A DNA stretch of 64,000 nt from Tritrichomonas musculus. Taxonomy: Eukaryota > Parabasalia > Tritrichomonadida > Tritrichomonadidae. A program made the position numbers and the translations under genes. The notes under the pieces were generated by a model. The model was given only the letters and a program-made list of their open reading frames with translations, ran no database searches and was not told the origin of the DNA. Where the stretch lies: the NCBI GenBank assembly GCA_039105265.1, contig JAPFFF010000004.1, positions 5,871,501-5,935,500 of the forward strand, given 5' to 3'. This document shows positions 55,612 to 64,000 of this stretch, piece after piece (position 1 is the stretch's first letter; every line of letters begins with the position of its first letter).

Positions 55612-57738
55612 ATGAAGTGCGAGACATCTTTTCGAGTGATCCCTTACTTTTTATCACAATATCTTTTCTTTATTGTGATAATGCTGTCTTTTGCATTATC
55701 TAATCAATCTACTTCTACTCATATTGCTGAAGAAAGATACTGCTCATCTTCTGATGGAAGATATTGGTCTGATAATTATGACCCAGATTACTTCTATCAT
55801 ATGACAGATGTCCATATTACTCATTATATTCAATTTACACTTGATAATTTTGAAAAATCTTTACAAGTTGGAGCTTCATTTAAGTCAAAATCGGTTTTAA
55901 TAACAGGAGATTTAGTTGACAATTATGATTTACCTTTCTATCCAAGCCAAATTCAAGAAACGAAACAAATTCTTGAAGACTGGATCCAATATTCTGAAAT
56001 GGCTAAAAAATACTCTCAAAATTTTGAAAGGATTATTGAATCATTCGGAAATCATGACGTTCCTCGTATTTTTTCTAAAGACTCAGATGATTTTTATTAC
56101 TCAAAATATTCAATGATTGCAAAATGGCATAATAATTTCACCCTACCGAACGATACATATGATATTTTTACAGAAAACATTGGTAATTTTACTTTTCTTG
56201 TTCTTAATCCAATATTTTTCCCAATACCTCCCCTTCCATTTAATTATTATATTCACGCACCTACAGAATACATCAAAAAAGTTGAAGATGTCCTCAACAA
56301 CATACCAATTGATCGAAATGTTATTCTTTCTACCCATTATCAAGGCCCAGTTTGGAGTAAATGGTATATCCCATTAACGATATCAACATCAACGAATCGC
56401 TTTTTCTCGACGATTCTACAAAATAAGAAAGTCAAAATGCTCCTTACAGGTCATAATCATGGCGCGAACCGAATGGTTATGCATTATGGGGACTCATTTG
56501 AAGTATGCGCATCAGATCTCCGATACAATTCAAAAAGTGGACTTGTAACTAACGATAACGGCAACATCATTTACCATTGGTTTTCAATTGACAAGCCCAC
56601 CTATTCATTTGTCACTTTTCCAGCGCCAATTGACCAAACAACATCTCGCACAGAGTGCAGTATTCAAAAAGTTCGTGTAATCACTTTTCTGAAGAATTCT
56701 GAGAACCAATCATATGTTGAAATTGACGGCAAAACATTGAAATTACAGCCAGTTAGGAAGCTAGCAAATAACAACGATGCCTGGCTACTTGAGGCCGATA
56801 CAAGTTTCCTCACAAACGGTCGCCATCACTTAAAACTCGTCGGAGAAGAAGAGGAAGAATTTGAATTCTTAATTGGCCCCTCCTCAAAGATTGAGTCTAC
56901 CAAAGAGCTGCTCTACGACGACATGCTTTGGGCGCATCTTCAGTGGATTGGACTGATCATTCTTATTGCTGTTTTTCTGTGTGTCACTTTTCCCATTCCA
57001 AGCAACAAGTACCTATCGTTTGACGGTTACTGGAGATGGATCAACAAAAGTGACAATTTTTCACATCACAATTCACTCAATAAGAACACGTCCACTGTTA
57101 GCAAAGACGTTATTTATTGGCTTTTTTCTGTTTTTCTTGGATTCATTGGAATCCGATCACGCGTTATGAAACTCCCTGAAAAATTGAGAATAGGTCTGTT
57201 CATATCTGTCCTTGTTTCCTTGTTCTTGCCGGTCTTCACGTTTGACGTTGAAGGCCATTTTGGCTTCATGTTCATTTTCGGTTATTTCCTCGGCGACGGA
57301 AGTGGAAAGTATAGCCCTTATAACGGTTTTGGCGGTTATTTGAGTCATGTCTTTGGAATTTTTGAAATGAGGTACGAGGAGTGGTGCCCTTTCTTAGGGT
57401 TCTTCTATTTTGCGGTTGCCGTTGTGCCCGTTATTTTGTTCGCTTCATCGCTCGGCATGAAACCGGCGAACGAGAAGGAAAGCTGGCTTCAGATTGTTGA
57501 CTTGGCTGTCTTGTTCGGATCACTCGCTGGCGGTTTCGCAATCTGCTTCGACGCGTTCTTGCTTCTGTGCGAGAGGAAGTGCGCATTGTTGTCGCCTTTC
57601 ATTTTGTTCCCTTTCTCTTGGATGATCGTGTTCGCCGTATTCTTCTTTATCAGGAAAAAGGAGAGAAATGATGAAAGTAGTTATCAGTCTAATTATTCAT
57701 TACGCAATCTTTCATCAGGACGATTGATTTCGAATTAG
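55612..57738 (+). CDS. TMEM62-like membrane metallophosphoesterase
   Basis: This 708-residue protein has an N-terminal hydrophobic signal/anchor (about 10-30), then a calcineurin-type phosphoesterase domain. The metal-ligand motifs are D66-V-H68, G99-D100, G146-N-H-D149, H242 (in STHYQGP) and G280-H-N-H283. A beta-rich middle domain (350-430) precedes about six to seven membrane helices (440-700) and a short cytoplasmic tail. This order matches the TMEM62 family, whose catalytic domain faces the lumen; the substrate is unknown. All catalytic residues are present. Codon use shifts to GC-rich in the last ~200 codons compared with the first part and with neighbours. ATG 55612 is used; an in-frame ATG at 55681 would shorten the signal segment. 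Confidence 0.85.
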   Translation: MKCETSFRVIPYFLSQYLFFIVIMLSFALSNQSTSTHIAEERYCSSSDGRYWSDNYDPDYFYHMTDVHITHYIQFTLDNFEKSLQVGASFKSKSVLITGDLVDNYDLPFYPSQIQETKQILEDWIQYSEMAKKYSQNFERIIESFGNHDVPRIFSKDSDDFYYSKYSMIAKWHNNFTLPNDTYDIFTENIGNFTFLVLNPIFFPIPPLPFNYYIHAPTEYIKKVEDVLNNIPIDRNVILSTHYQGPVWSKWYIPLTISTSTNRFFSTILQNKKVKMLLTGHNHGANRMVMHYGDSFEVCASDLRYNSKSGLVTNDNGNIIYHWFSIDKPTYSFVTFPAPIDQTTSRTECSIQKVRVITFLKNSENQSYVEIDGKTLKLQPVRKLANNNDAWLLEADTSFLTNGRHHLKLVGEEEEEFEFLIGPSSKIESTKELLYDDMLWAHLQWIGLIILIAVFLCVTFPIPSNKYLSFDGYWRWINKSDNFSHHNSLNKNTSTVSKDVIYWLFSVFLGFIGIRSRVMKLPEKLRIGLFISVLVSLFLPVFTFDVEGHFGFMFIFGYFLGDGSGKYSPYNGFGGYLSHVFGIFEMRYEEWCPFLGFFYFAVAVVPVILFASSLGMKPANEKESWLQIVDLAVLFGSLAGGFAICFDAFLLLCERKCALLSPFILFPFSWMIVFAVFFFIRKKERNDESSYQSNYSLRNLSSGRLISN

Positions 57739-58133
57739 ATATTTATATTTGAATATATTTTGTTTTAAACATATTTGCAAGCGATATATATTTATATAAA
57801 TATGCTAAATATATAGTTTTTATGCTATGTTTTTCAAATTTTCAATAATTATTTAATTTAAAAAATGATTTTCTTTTAAATGTTAAGCACATTTTATTTA
57901 TCATGCAAAATATATAAATTAATAAATAAATACCTTTTTATTTTAAATGTTGATGTGATGGATTTCGAGTGAATGAGATATGAACTGATCACTTCATAAA
58001 ATTTTAGCTCAAAAAGTGAAAAATCTATTAGTGATCGTTGCAAGTATTTTTTTTCCATGATACATGAAGTAATCATATAAATTAAATGTAAAATACAAAG
58101 ATTATTAAGATATATACATAAAAAAAACGATTA

Positions 58134-58173
58134 AAATTTGTACGTTTAATTTATAATATAAACGTACAAATTT
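58134..58173. promoter_or_regulatory. Perfect palindrome AAATTTGTACGTTT / AAACGTACAAATTT
   Basis: Two 14-bp arms (58134-58147 and 58160-58173) are exact complements separated by 12 bp. The right arm is about 40 bp upstream of ATG 58212 and contains the 12-mer also found before the gene at 52932. It looks like a dimeric regulator site or a core promoter motif. An Inr-like TCATTCTCATTT follows at 58194. Confidence 0.5.
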
Positions 58174-58211
58174 CGATGAAAAATTTATCATTTCATTCTC
58201 ATTTAAAGTAA

Positions 58212-58946
58212 ATGAATACATCAAGCTGGAGTGTTTCTGATGTTTCCAACTATTTAAAGCAAATTGGTCTTGGACAATATTCGCAGTCATTTTATGAAAA
58301 TGATATTAGTGGAAACGAATTACCTTTTATCACAGAAGAATATTTAGTCGAACTTGGTGTTAATAACATTGATGACCAAAATAAATTCATTCAATTCAGA
58401 GATTCAATCAAAAATGAAAATTTTGATTTTTGCACCTTAGAATCAGATGAAAAAGATATGATCCATCCACTTTCAGAAGATAAAAATCAACAAGTTTTGA
58501 TTAATGAAAATATTGATCATTCAAAAAGTCCCAAAGTTCAATGTAAAATATGCCACCAGCATTTCAATCGGAAAATTATTTCCTATCATGAAAAAGTTTG
58601 CCAAGAAACATTTAACAAATGCAAACAAGAATTCACCAGGAGAGGCCTTGTTTTCACCGATGAAGATATTGTTGATTTACTGGCTGGAAGAGTTCCTAAA
58701 AATTCAATCAAACTTCAAAAATGCGAGTTTTGTGGAAAAAAGATTTCACCAAAGCTTTTTACATCTCATGTCAGCCAGTGCAAAAAGAAATTTGATGAAA
58801 AAAATCAAAAAGAAGTCAAACATTCATCTGAAAATAAAAACGAGGTTCCTAAAGCAGATTTCAAAGATGATCACAACAAATTGATTGAGTTAATTAAAAA
58901 ACAAAAGAAAGAAGGAGGCAAAGTTCCCCAAGATAATGAAAAATGA
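58212..58946 (+). CDS. SAM-domain protein with two C2HC zinc fingers
   Basis: The 244 residues begin with a sterile alpha motif (about 4-68; SSWSVSDVSNYLKQIGLGQY, ITEEYLVELGV), a protein-protein interaction domain. Two identical-spacing zinc knuckles follow: C111, C114, H126, C130 and C171, C174, H186, C190 (C-x2-C-x11-H-x3-C), like zf-C2HC_2 fingers. The C-terminus is Lys-rich and disordered. No enzymatic motif is present, so an adaptor role, perhaps at cytoskeleton or nucleic acid, is inferred. The start is supported by an Inr-like motif shortly upstream and by the palindromic promoter element. Confidence 0.85.
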   Translation: MNTSSWSVSDVSNYLKQIGLGQYSQSFYENDISGNELPFITEEYLVELGVNNIDDQNKFIQFRDSIKNENFDFCTLESDEKDMIHPLSEDKNQQVLINENIDHSKSPKVQCKICHQHFNRKIISYHEKVCQETFNKCKQEFTRRGLVFTDEDIVDLLAGRVPKNSIKLQKCEFCGKKISPKLFTSHVSQCKKKFDEKNQKEVKHSSENKNEVPKADFKDDHNKLIELIKKQKKEGGKVPQDNEK

Positions 58947-59256
58947 ATTGATTCATTCTCAATAAAAACTTAATCTAATTTTATTTTGATTTTTTTTTTT
59001 TTAATAAAAATTGAATTAACTTTTTGAAATACCAAGGATAGTATTTATAATCAAAATATCTTGTTTTATATCATGCTTCCATTTATTATTTTTTTTAAAA
59101 AAATAATTATTTAATATAAGTATATTATTATTTTCATATAATTTGGTAAAACAAGTATCAAAAATAAAAATGAGCATTTGGTGAAATTGTTATTTTCAGA
59201 TTCTCGAGATCTAAGATTTTTATTCTTTACTTTTGATTCTGATTTAGAGAAAATCT
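58947..59256. other. AT-rich 3' intergenic DNA
   Basis: I see no gene or RNA. It contains a T-rich run and one AACTTTTTGAAAT motif. Confidence 0.5.
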
Positions 59257-59632
59257 TCAAATAATAAGAGAAGATGCATTTAAGATTGCTTTAAGTGAGA
59301 ATATTTGTATACCGTGCAATGTCTGGACAATTTGTTCAAGATCATTTGCTGAACGTCTTAAATATTCTTGTTTTCTTTTCTCGAATGATGACTTGGAAAT
59401 CCAATCTTCTGTTGAGATAATTGAACCTCTTCGTGTTGCCACAATAGAAAAAAAAAATTGCTTAAAGATATTTAAAAGATCGTTGAAGCAACTTTTTCCG
59501 ATTGTTTATATCTGAAACGTGCTGATATTCTTCAAAATAATTGAAATGCTAGCTTTTGAACATTCTGCAATTGAGAGCTTCTATGATATCTTTTAAGAGT
59601 ACAATTTTTTGGGAGTTGTGTTTATTTATATG
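59257..59632 (-). pseudogene. Decayed gene, unknown family
   Basis: Two protein-like frames follow one another on the minus strand. The first (from about 59632) reads NSQKIVLLKDIIEALNCRMF, then KS, a TAG, then HFNYFEEYQHVSDINNRKKL and LQRSFKYL, ending in TAA. After a T10 run the reading continues in another frame as VATRRGSIISTEDWISKSSF, EKRKQEYLRRSANDLEQIVQ and TLHGIQ to a TGA at 59257. Composition is clearly protein-like. There is no ATG at either start. One TAG, one TAA and a homopolymer frameshift indicate a dead or mis-assembled gene. I do not recognise it. Confidence 0.5.
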
Positions 59633-59691
59633 TTAAAGCCAGTTAATAATATACAATGATTCACTATCACAGCTTCATCAGTATTTTTTAT

Positions 59692-60252
59692 TTATTTCTC
59701 AATTTTTATATCATCATTATTTTTGAGAATACCACTACTGTTCCACTGAAGAACAGGTTGATATCCGAGTTTCATGTACCAGTGTGCAAGATGCGTATAG
59801 TGAATCCATGAAAGGTCGAAGCCTTCCTGACGAAGCGTCTCAGTGGCCAGTCTCACCATTTCCAAGCCGATTCCCTCCCTACGAAACTGAGGAATCGTTC
59901 CAACACAGCCAGGGCCACCGATGTGAAGGCCTTGAAACCGGCCCATGTCATCGAGAATGCAAAAAGCGACGATCTTTTCGCCTTTAAAGGCACAATAAAA
60001 TCTGCAATCTTCTTTGAAGTACTGAACCCAGTCATTATCTACCTGCTGAACAGCATCATGAAGTGCTGCAAGATCTCCATGATACTCACCAAACGTTATT
60101 CCGCTTATACAACAAGGAACTATCTCATTGGGCAAATCTTTGCGAAGATCCATAACCAATTCTGTGAAGATCCAATCTTTGGGAAGAGAACAAATACTTT
60201 TTTCCTTGAAGAAATCAGGATGCAAGCAATTAAACAATTCTGTATAATTCAT
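59692..60252 (-). CDS. GNAT-family N-acetyltransferase, bacterial-looking
   Basis: This 186-residue protein is full length for a single-domain GNAT enzyme, which transfers acetyl from acetyl-CoA to an amine. The acetyl-CoA-binding motif A is VGTIPQFRREGIGLEMVRLA (R124, R125, G127, G129), and motif B follows as HYTHLAHWYMKLGYQPVLQW. The segment GLHIGGPGCVGTIP and the overall pattern resemble acetyltransferases of gut Firmicutes. The gene is much richer in G+C than the neighbouring DNA. Transfer from a bacterium is therefore likely but needs a tree. The substrate is unknown. Confidence 0.85.
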   Translation of the reverse strand: MNYTELFNCLHPDFFKEKSICSLPKDWIFTELVMDLRKDLPNEIVPCCISGITFGEYHGDLAALHDAVQQVDNDWVQYFKEDCRFYCAFKGEKIVAFCILDDMGRFQGLHIGGPGCVGTIPQFRREGIGLEMVRLATETLRQEGFDLSWIHYTHLAHWYMKLGYQPVLQWNSSGILKNNDDIKIEK

Positions 60253-60540
60253 TCTCGAATAATTTTTTTTTTTTTTTTAGAAAAATCATTCAAAAAATAA
60301 TTTCTCAAATTAATATTATATTTTTATCTTTTGTGGCTATATATTTACAAATCATTGTTTTTGTTGTAATTTGAATCATATAAATATATAGTTTTGAGAT
60401 AAACCCCCCTACCAAAAGAAATACCCCCCTACCATTTTTTATTGAAAATATTGAATGGTTTATAATTTTCAAAAAATAATTTTTATTAACGATGTGACGA
60501 ATTTTATAAAAGAAGATGCATAAAAAAACATTAATGTAAG

Positions 60541-62690
60541 TTCCAAAGAATCAGATTCGAGTAATTACGAAGAACAACACACAAATGCTTTTAACAATTT
60601 CGAAACATGTTTCTCAAATCACACTACAGACACTCACAAGCAAACAGATAAACAAACAAACATCACAGCAAGTTCCAAATAATCAGATTCGAGTAATTAC
60701 GAAGAACAACACACAAATGCTTTTAACTATTTCGAAACATGTTTCTCAAATCACACCACAGACACTCACAAGCAAACAGATAAACAAACAAACATCACAG
60801 CAAGTTCCAAATAATCAGATTCGAGTAATTACGAAGAACAACACACAAATGCTTTTAACAATTTCGAAACATGTTTCTCAAATCACACCACAGACACTCA
60901 CAAGCAAACAGATAAACAAACAAACATCACAGCAAGTTCCAAATAATCAGATTCGAGTAATTACGAAGAACAACACGCAAATGCTTTTAACTATTTCGAA
61001 ACATGTTTCTCAAATCACACTACAGACACTCACGAGCAAACAGATAAACAAACAAACATCACAGCAAGTTCCAAATAATCAGATTCGAGTAATTACGAAG
61101 AACAACACACAAATGCTTTTAACAATTTCGAAACATGTTTCTCAAATCACACCACAGACACTCACGAGCAAACAGATAAACAAACAAACATCACAGCAAG
61201 TTCCAAATAATCAGATTCGAGTAATTACGAAGAACAACACACAAATGCTTTTAACTATTTCGAAACATGTTTCTCAAATCACACTACAGACACTCACGAG
61301 CAAACAGATAAACAAACAAACATCACAGCAAGTTCCAAATAATCAGATTCGAGTAATTACGAAGAACAACACACAAATGCTTTTAACTATTTCGAAACAT
61401 GTTTCTCAAATCACACCACAAACACTCACGAGCAAACAGATAAACAAACAAACATCACAGCAAGTTCCAAATAATCAGATTCGAGTAATTACGAAGAACA
61501 ACACACAAATGCTTTTAACAATTTCGAAACATGTTTCTCAAATCACACTACAGACACTCACGAGCAAACAGATAAACAAACAAACATCACAGCAAGTTCC
61601 AAATAATCAGATTCGAGTAATTACGAAGAACAACACACAAATGCTTTTAACAATTTCGAAACATGTTTCTCAAATCACACCACAGACACTCACAAGCAAA
61701 CAGATAAACAAACAAACATCACAGCAAGTTCCAAATAATCAGATTCGAGTAATTACGAAGAACAACACACAAATGCTTTTAACAATTTCGAAACATGTTT
61801 CTCAAATCACACTACAGACACTCACAAGCAAACAGATAAACAAACAAACATCACAGCAAGTTCCAAATAATCAGATTCGAGTAATTACGAAGAACAACAC
61901 ACAAATGCTTTTAACTATTTCGAAACATGTTTCTCAAATCACACCACAGACACTCACAAGCAAACAGATAAACAAACAAACATCACAGCAAGTTCCAAAT
62001 AATCAGATTCGAGTAATTACGAAGAACAACACACAAATGCTTTTAACAATTTCGAAACATGTTTCTCAAATCACACCACAGACACTCACAAGCAAACAGA
62101 TAAACAAACAAACATCACAGCAAGTTCCAAATAATCAGATTCGAGTAATTACGAAGAACAACACACAAATGCTTTTAACAATTTCGAAACATGTTTCTCA
62201 AATCACACTACAGACACTCACAAGCAAACAGATAAACAAACAAACATCACAGCAAGTTCCAAATAATCAGATTCGAGTAATTACGAAGAACAACACACAA
62301 ATGCTTTTAACTATTTCGAAACATGTTTCTCAAATCACACCACAGACACTCACAAGCAAACAGATAAACAAACAAACATCACAGCAAGTTCCAAATAATC
62401 AGATTCGAGTAATTACGAAGAACAACACACAAATGCTTTTAACAATTTCGAAACATGTTTCTCAAATCACACCACAGACACTCACAAGCAAACAGATAAA
62501 CAAACAAACATCACAGCAAGTTCCAAATAATCAGATTCGAGTAATTACGAAGAACAACACACAAATGCTTTTAACAATTTCGAAACATGTTTCTCAAATC
62601 ACACTACAGACACTCACAAGCAAACAGATAAACAAACAAACATCACAGCAAGTTCCAAATAATCAGATTCGAGTAATTACGAAAAACAAC
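60541..62690. repeat. 132-bp tandem repeat, about 16 copies
   Basis: Copies of a 132-bp unit (contains ATTTCGAAACATGTTTCTCA and CAGATAAACAAACAAACATC) follow one another with only about six variable positions: ACA/ACT, CTA/CCA, CAG/CAA, ACA/ACG at two sites and AAG/AAA in the last copy. The first, partial unit differs in having AAAGAATCAG where the others have AAATAATCAG. The last copy diverges after 62700. Confidence 0.97.
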
Positions 62691-62747
62691 ACGCAAATGC
62701 TTTTAGCCATTCAAATCTATTACATTTTATATTTATTATTTAAATGA
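60585..62747 (+). CDS. Tandem-repeat protein, 44-residue units
   Basis: This open frame of 720 residues is made of 44-residue repeats (MLLTISKHVSQITLQTLTSK, QINKQTSQQVPNNQIRVITK, NNTQ). There is no known domain, signal peptide or membrane segment; composition is Gln/Thr/Asn/Lys-rich. The ATG lies inside the first unit because a TAA stands upstream. Of six sites that vary between copies, five are silent third positions in this frame and one changes Leu to Pro, which favours this frame being translated. Against it, a second frame reads SDSSNYEEQHTNAFNNFETC..., equally protein-like but with a TAA in every unit. It may be an element-encoded protein or only a satellite with a chance open frame. 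Confidence 0.45.
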   Translation: MLLTISKHVSQITLQTLTSKQINKQTSQQVPNNQIRVITKNNTQMLLTISKHVSQITPQTLTSKQINKQTSQQVPNNQIRVITKNNTQMLLTISKHVSQITPQTLTSKQINKQTSQQVPNNQIRVITKNNTQMLLTISKHVSQITLQTLTSKQINKQTSQQVPNNQIRVITKNNTQMLLTISKHVSQITPQTLTSKQINKQTSQQVPNNQIRVITKNNTQMLLTISKHVSQITLQTLTSKQINKQTSQQVPNNQIRVITKNNTQMLLTISKHVSQITPQTLTSKQINKQTSQQVPNNQIRVITKNNTQMLLTISKHVSQITLQTLTSKQINKQTSQQVPNNQIRVITKNNTQMLLTISKHVSQITPQTLTSKQINKQTSQQVPNNQIRVITKNNTQMLLTISKHVSQITLQTLTSKQINKQTSQQVPNNQIRVITKNNTQMLLTISKHVSQITPQTLTSKQINKQTSQQVPNNQIRVITKNNTQMLLTISKHVSQITPQTLTSKQINKQTSQQVPNNQIRVITKNNTQMLLTISKHVSQITLQTLTSKQINKQTSQQVPNNQIRVITKNNTQMLLTISKHVSQITPQTLTSKQINKQTSQQVPNNQIRVITKNNTQMLLTISKHVSQITPQTLTSKQINKQTSQQVPNNQIRVITKNNTQMLLTISKHVSQITLQTLTSKQINKQTSQQVPNNQIRVITKNNTQMLLAIQIYYILYLLFK

Positions 62748-62875
62748 ATTTTATAAACATTAATACATTTATAGTTTATTTTCTTTTATTTCTTTTAAAT
62801 CTTCTTTTTTTTTGATATTTATTGTTTTTTTAATTTGACCTTTCAAAAAATTGACCATGAATTCAATTTATTTTT

Positions 62876-64000
62876 ATGAACCCAAACAGCCCTGATCCGC
62901 CTAAAAAAGTTGTCAATTTACCAAAAAACCAAAATAAAAGTGCATTAGTAAATGGTATAATGTCTGAAGAGATATATAAACAAGCAAAAACATTTCGAAT
63001 TCAGGTTTATATATTCATTGAATTTTCAAGGGATTATTATGATGGAATTTATAAATTAACATATCAAGATGTTGCAGAAATGTTCAATGTCACAATTCCC
63101 ATTATTAAACGTGCATATATGAATGCCAAAAAAGACTTAGATGATAAATCAAGGCCCAACGGCCGACCATTTAGTCTCTCAAAAGAGCAGATTCAAAGAT
63201 TTAGTGAATGGATGAAAACGCATGCAAGGCCACCTCATATTAAGCAGGTTAAAACATTCATTACAAATGAAGTAGGAACGAATTTGGATAATAAGACATA
63301 TAAAAATGCCCTCAATAAAGCAGGATTACAAACAGATGAAGCTGAAGCGATTGATGCTGATAGATATTATTGTAGTCCAAATAGCATAGACAATTATTAT
63401 GCACTACTTGAATCATATTTTTTAACATATGATATACCAACTCCTTTTGTTTATAATGTTGATGAAGAAGGGCACGACGAATACGTTGATACGAAGAAGA
63501 CCGAAACAGTTGTTGTTCCGAAAGGTAACACAGAAAAGTTGCGTTTTCCAGTTGAAAGAAAAGATGATCACACTACATTCGTTGCATGTATTTGTGCCGA
63601 TGGCACTTATATGAAACCCTTAATTGTTGTTAAAAGGAAAACGATAGAAGCACGCATTCTAAGAACATCACTTTGGAACAAATTAAGAATTGAGCATGAA
63701 GATACTGGTTACATTAATAGTAAGATATTTGATGCTTGGCTTGAAAAAGTATTCATTCCTGAAGTAAATAAAAGAAGATTGGATTATAATTACACAGGTC
63801 CTGCTGTCCTCATTCTTGATGGTTGTCCATCACATTATACAGATAAGCTATTTGATCTTTGTAACGCCAATTTAATTAAAATATTCTTTATACCGCCGCA
63901 TTCTTCCAATCAGACCCAAATGCTTGATCTTGCTACTTTTCATGCACATAAAGAAAACGTTCGAAGTGCCAGGCTATTTGAAATCACAGATGATGATCTA
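62876..64000 (+). CDS. Pogo/Tigger-like DDE_1 transposase (3' end outside)
   Basis: From ATG 62876 the frame stays open to the last base (375 codons), so the gene is incomplete only because the window ends. The N-terminal part has an HTH resembling Psq/CENP-B types (LTYQDVAEMFNVTIPIIKRA; GRPFSLSKEQIQRFSEWMK). The DDE_1 catalytic core follows with D196 (VYNVDEEG), D315 (LILDGCPSH) and D351 (PPHSSNQTQMLDL), the latter pair 35 residues apart as in pogo-type enzymes. All three acidic residues are present and no frameshift is seen, so it may be active. It probably belongs to the element that starts near 60403. Confidence 0.88.
   Translation, partial: MNPNSPDPPKKVVNLPKNQNKSALVNGIMSEEIYKQAKTFRIQVYIFIEFSRDYYDGIYKLTYQDVAEMFNVTIPIIKRAYMNAKKDLDDKSRPNGRPFSLSKEQIQRFSEWMKTHARPPHIKQVKTFITNEVGTNLDNKTYKNALNKAGLQTDEAEAIDADRYYCSPNSIDNYYALLESYFLTYDIPTPFVYNVDEEGHDEYVDTKKTETVVVPKGNTEKLRFPVERKDDHTTFVACICADGTYMKPLIVVKRKTIEARILRTSLWNKLRIEHEDTGYINSKIFDAWLEKVFIPEVNKRRLDYNYTGPAVLILDGCPSHYTDKLFDLCNANLIKIFFIPPHSSNQTQMLDLATFHAHKENVRSARLFEITDDDL

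Larger units (their letters stand above)
60403..64000. mobile_element. Left part of a large pogo-like element (right end outside)
   Basis: After a TA at 60401-60402 the sequence begins AACCCCCCTACCAAAAG and repeats TACCCCCCTACCATTTTT 20 bp later, conspicuous in AT-rich DNA and like the end of a TIR element. Downstream lie the 132-bp tandem array and a pogo-like transposase that runs off the window. The right end is not visible, so the boundary is inferred. Confidence 0.45.

Noticed and set aside
42492-57738. Non-standard genetic code for the whole genome, suggested by TAA/TAG-rich frames elsewhere
   Set aside because: More than 4000 codons in intact genes have many CAA/CAG and no internal TAA/TAG, and AT-rich noncoding DNA follows their TAA/TAG stops.
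60405-60440. Possible G-quadruplex from two runs of six G on the minus strand
   Set aside because: Only two runs are present; four are needed within one strand for an intramolecular quadruplex.

Overview
The window reads as nuclear DNA of a parabasalid (trichomonad) protist, most likely a Tritrichomonas-like species. The evidence is: extreme A+T content outside genes; BspA/TpLRR-type leucine-rich-repeat proteins; a TKL kinase; ankyrin and BTB-like families typical of trichomonads; long uninterrupted genes; start codons lying 5-20 bases after an Inr-like TCA motif; and many DNA transposons. The standard genetic code applies: long genes are full of CAA/CAG, carry no internal TAA/TAG, and end in TAA, TAG or TGA followed by AT-rich DNA. 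The species is an inference.

Layout. 1-2.5 kb: a hAT-type non-autonomous element with a perfect 8-bp target duplication, tRNA-Ala(UGC), and an apparently intact Tc1-type transposon. 3.5-8.2 kb (minus): an ankyrin gene with an open N-terminal part followed by single ankyrin repeats, each separated by AT-rich spacers without GT-AG borders. 8.5-10.3 kb: a chimeric pseudogene made of three trichomonad families, plus a palindromic MITE. 10.3-18 kb: AT-rich DNA and two TIR elements, one filled with a 43-bp satellite. 19-21.6 kb: a TKL kinase, coiled coil and BspA repeats that probably form one gene broken by two frameshifts. 21.8-27 kb: a 14-bp minisatellite split by two TA-target transposons, one carrying a ubiquitin-protease fragment. 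27.7-33 kb: a four-level nest of elements whose only gene-like segment has seven in-frame TAA/TAG codons. 33-41.4 kb: AT-rich desert with transposon relics and another hAT-type element with an 8-bp duplication.

41.5-60.3 kb is the gene-rich part: an unknown coiled protein, a giant BspA-like type I membrane protein, a VIT-vWA protein with an internal ubiquitin domain, a small unknown protein, tRNA-Leu(CAA), a TOG/HEAT protein, a TMEM62-like metallophosphoesterase, a SAM/zinc-finger protein, a decayed gene and a GNAT acetyltransferase that looks bacterial. 60.4 kb to the end appears to be one large element carrying a 132-bp tandem array that is also an open frame, and a pogo-like DDE transposase running off the window.

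The genes do not form an obvious pathway. The main story is a small set of single-copy trichomonad genes in DNA dominated by TA-target transposons that insert in one another and carry host-gene pieces. The most notable items are the spacer-interrupted ankyrin gene, the VIT-vWA-ubiquitin fusion, the ubiquitin-protease-carrying element, the stop-rich but frame-conserved segment at 28190-28672, and the coding tandem array at 60585.
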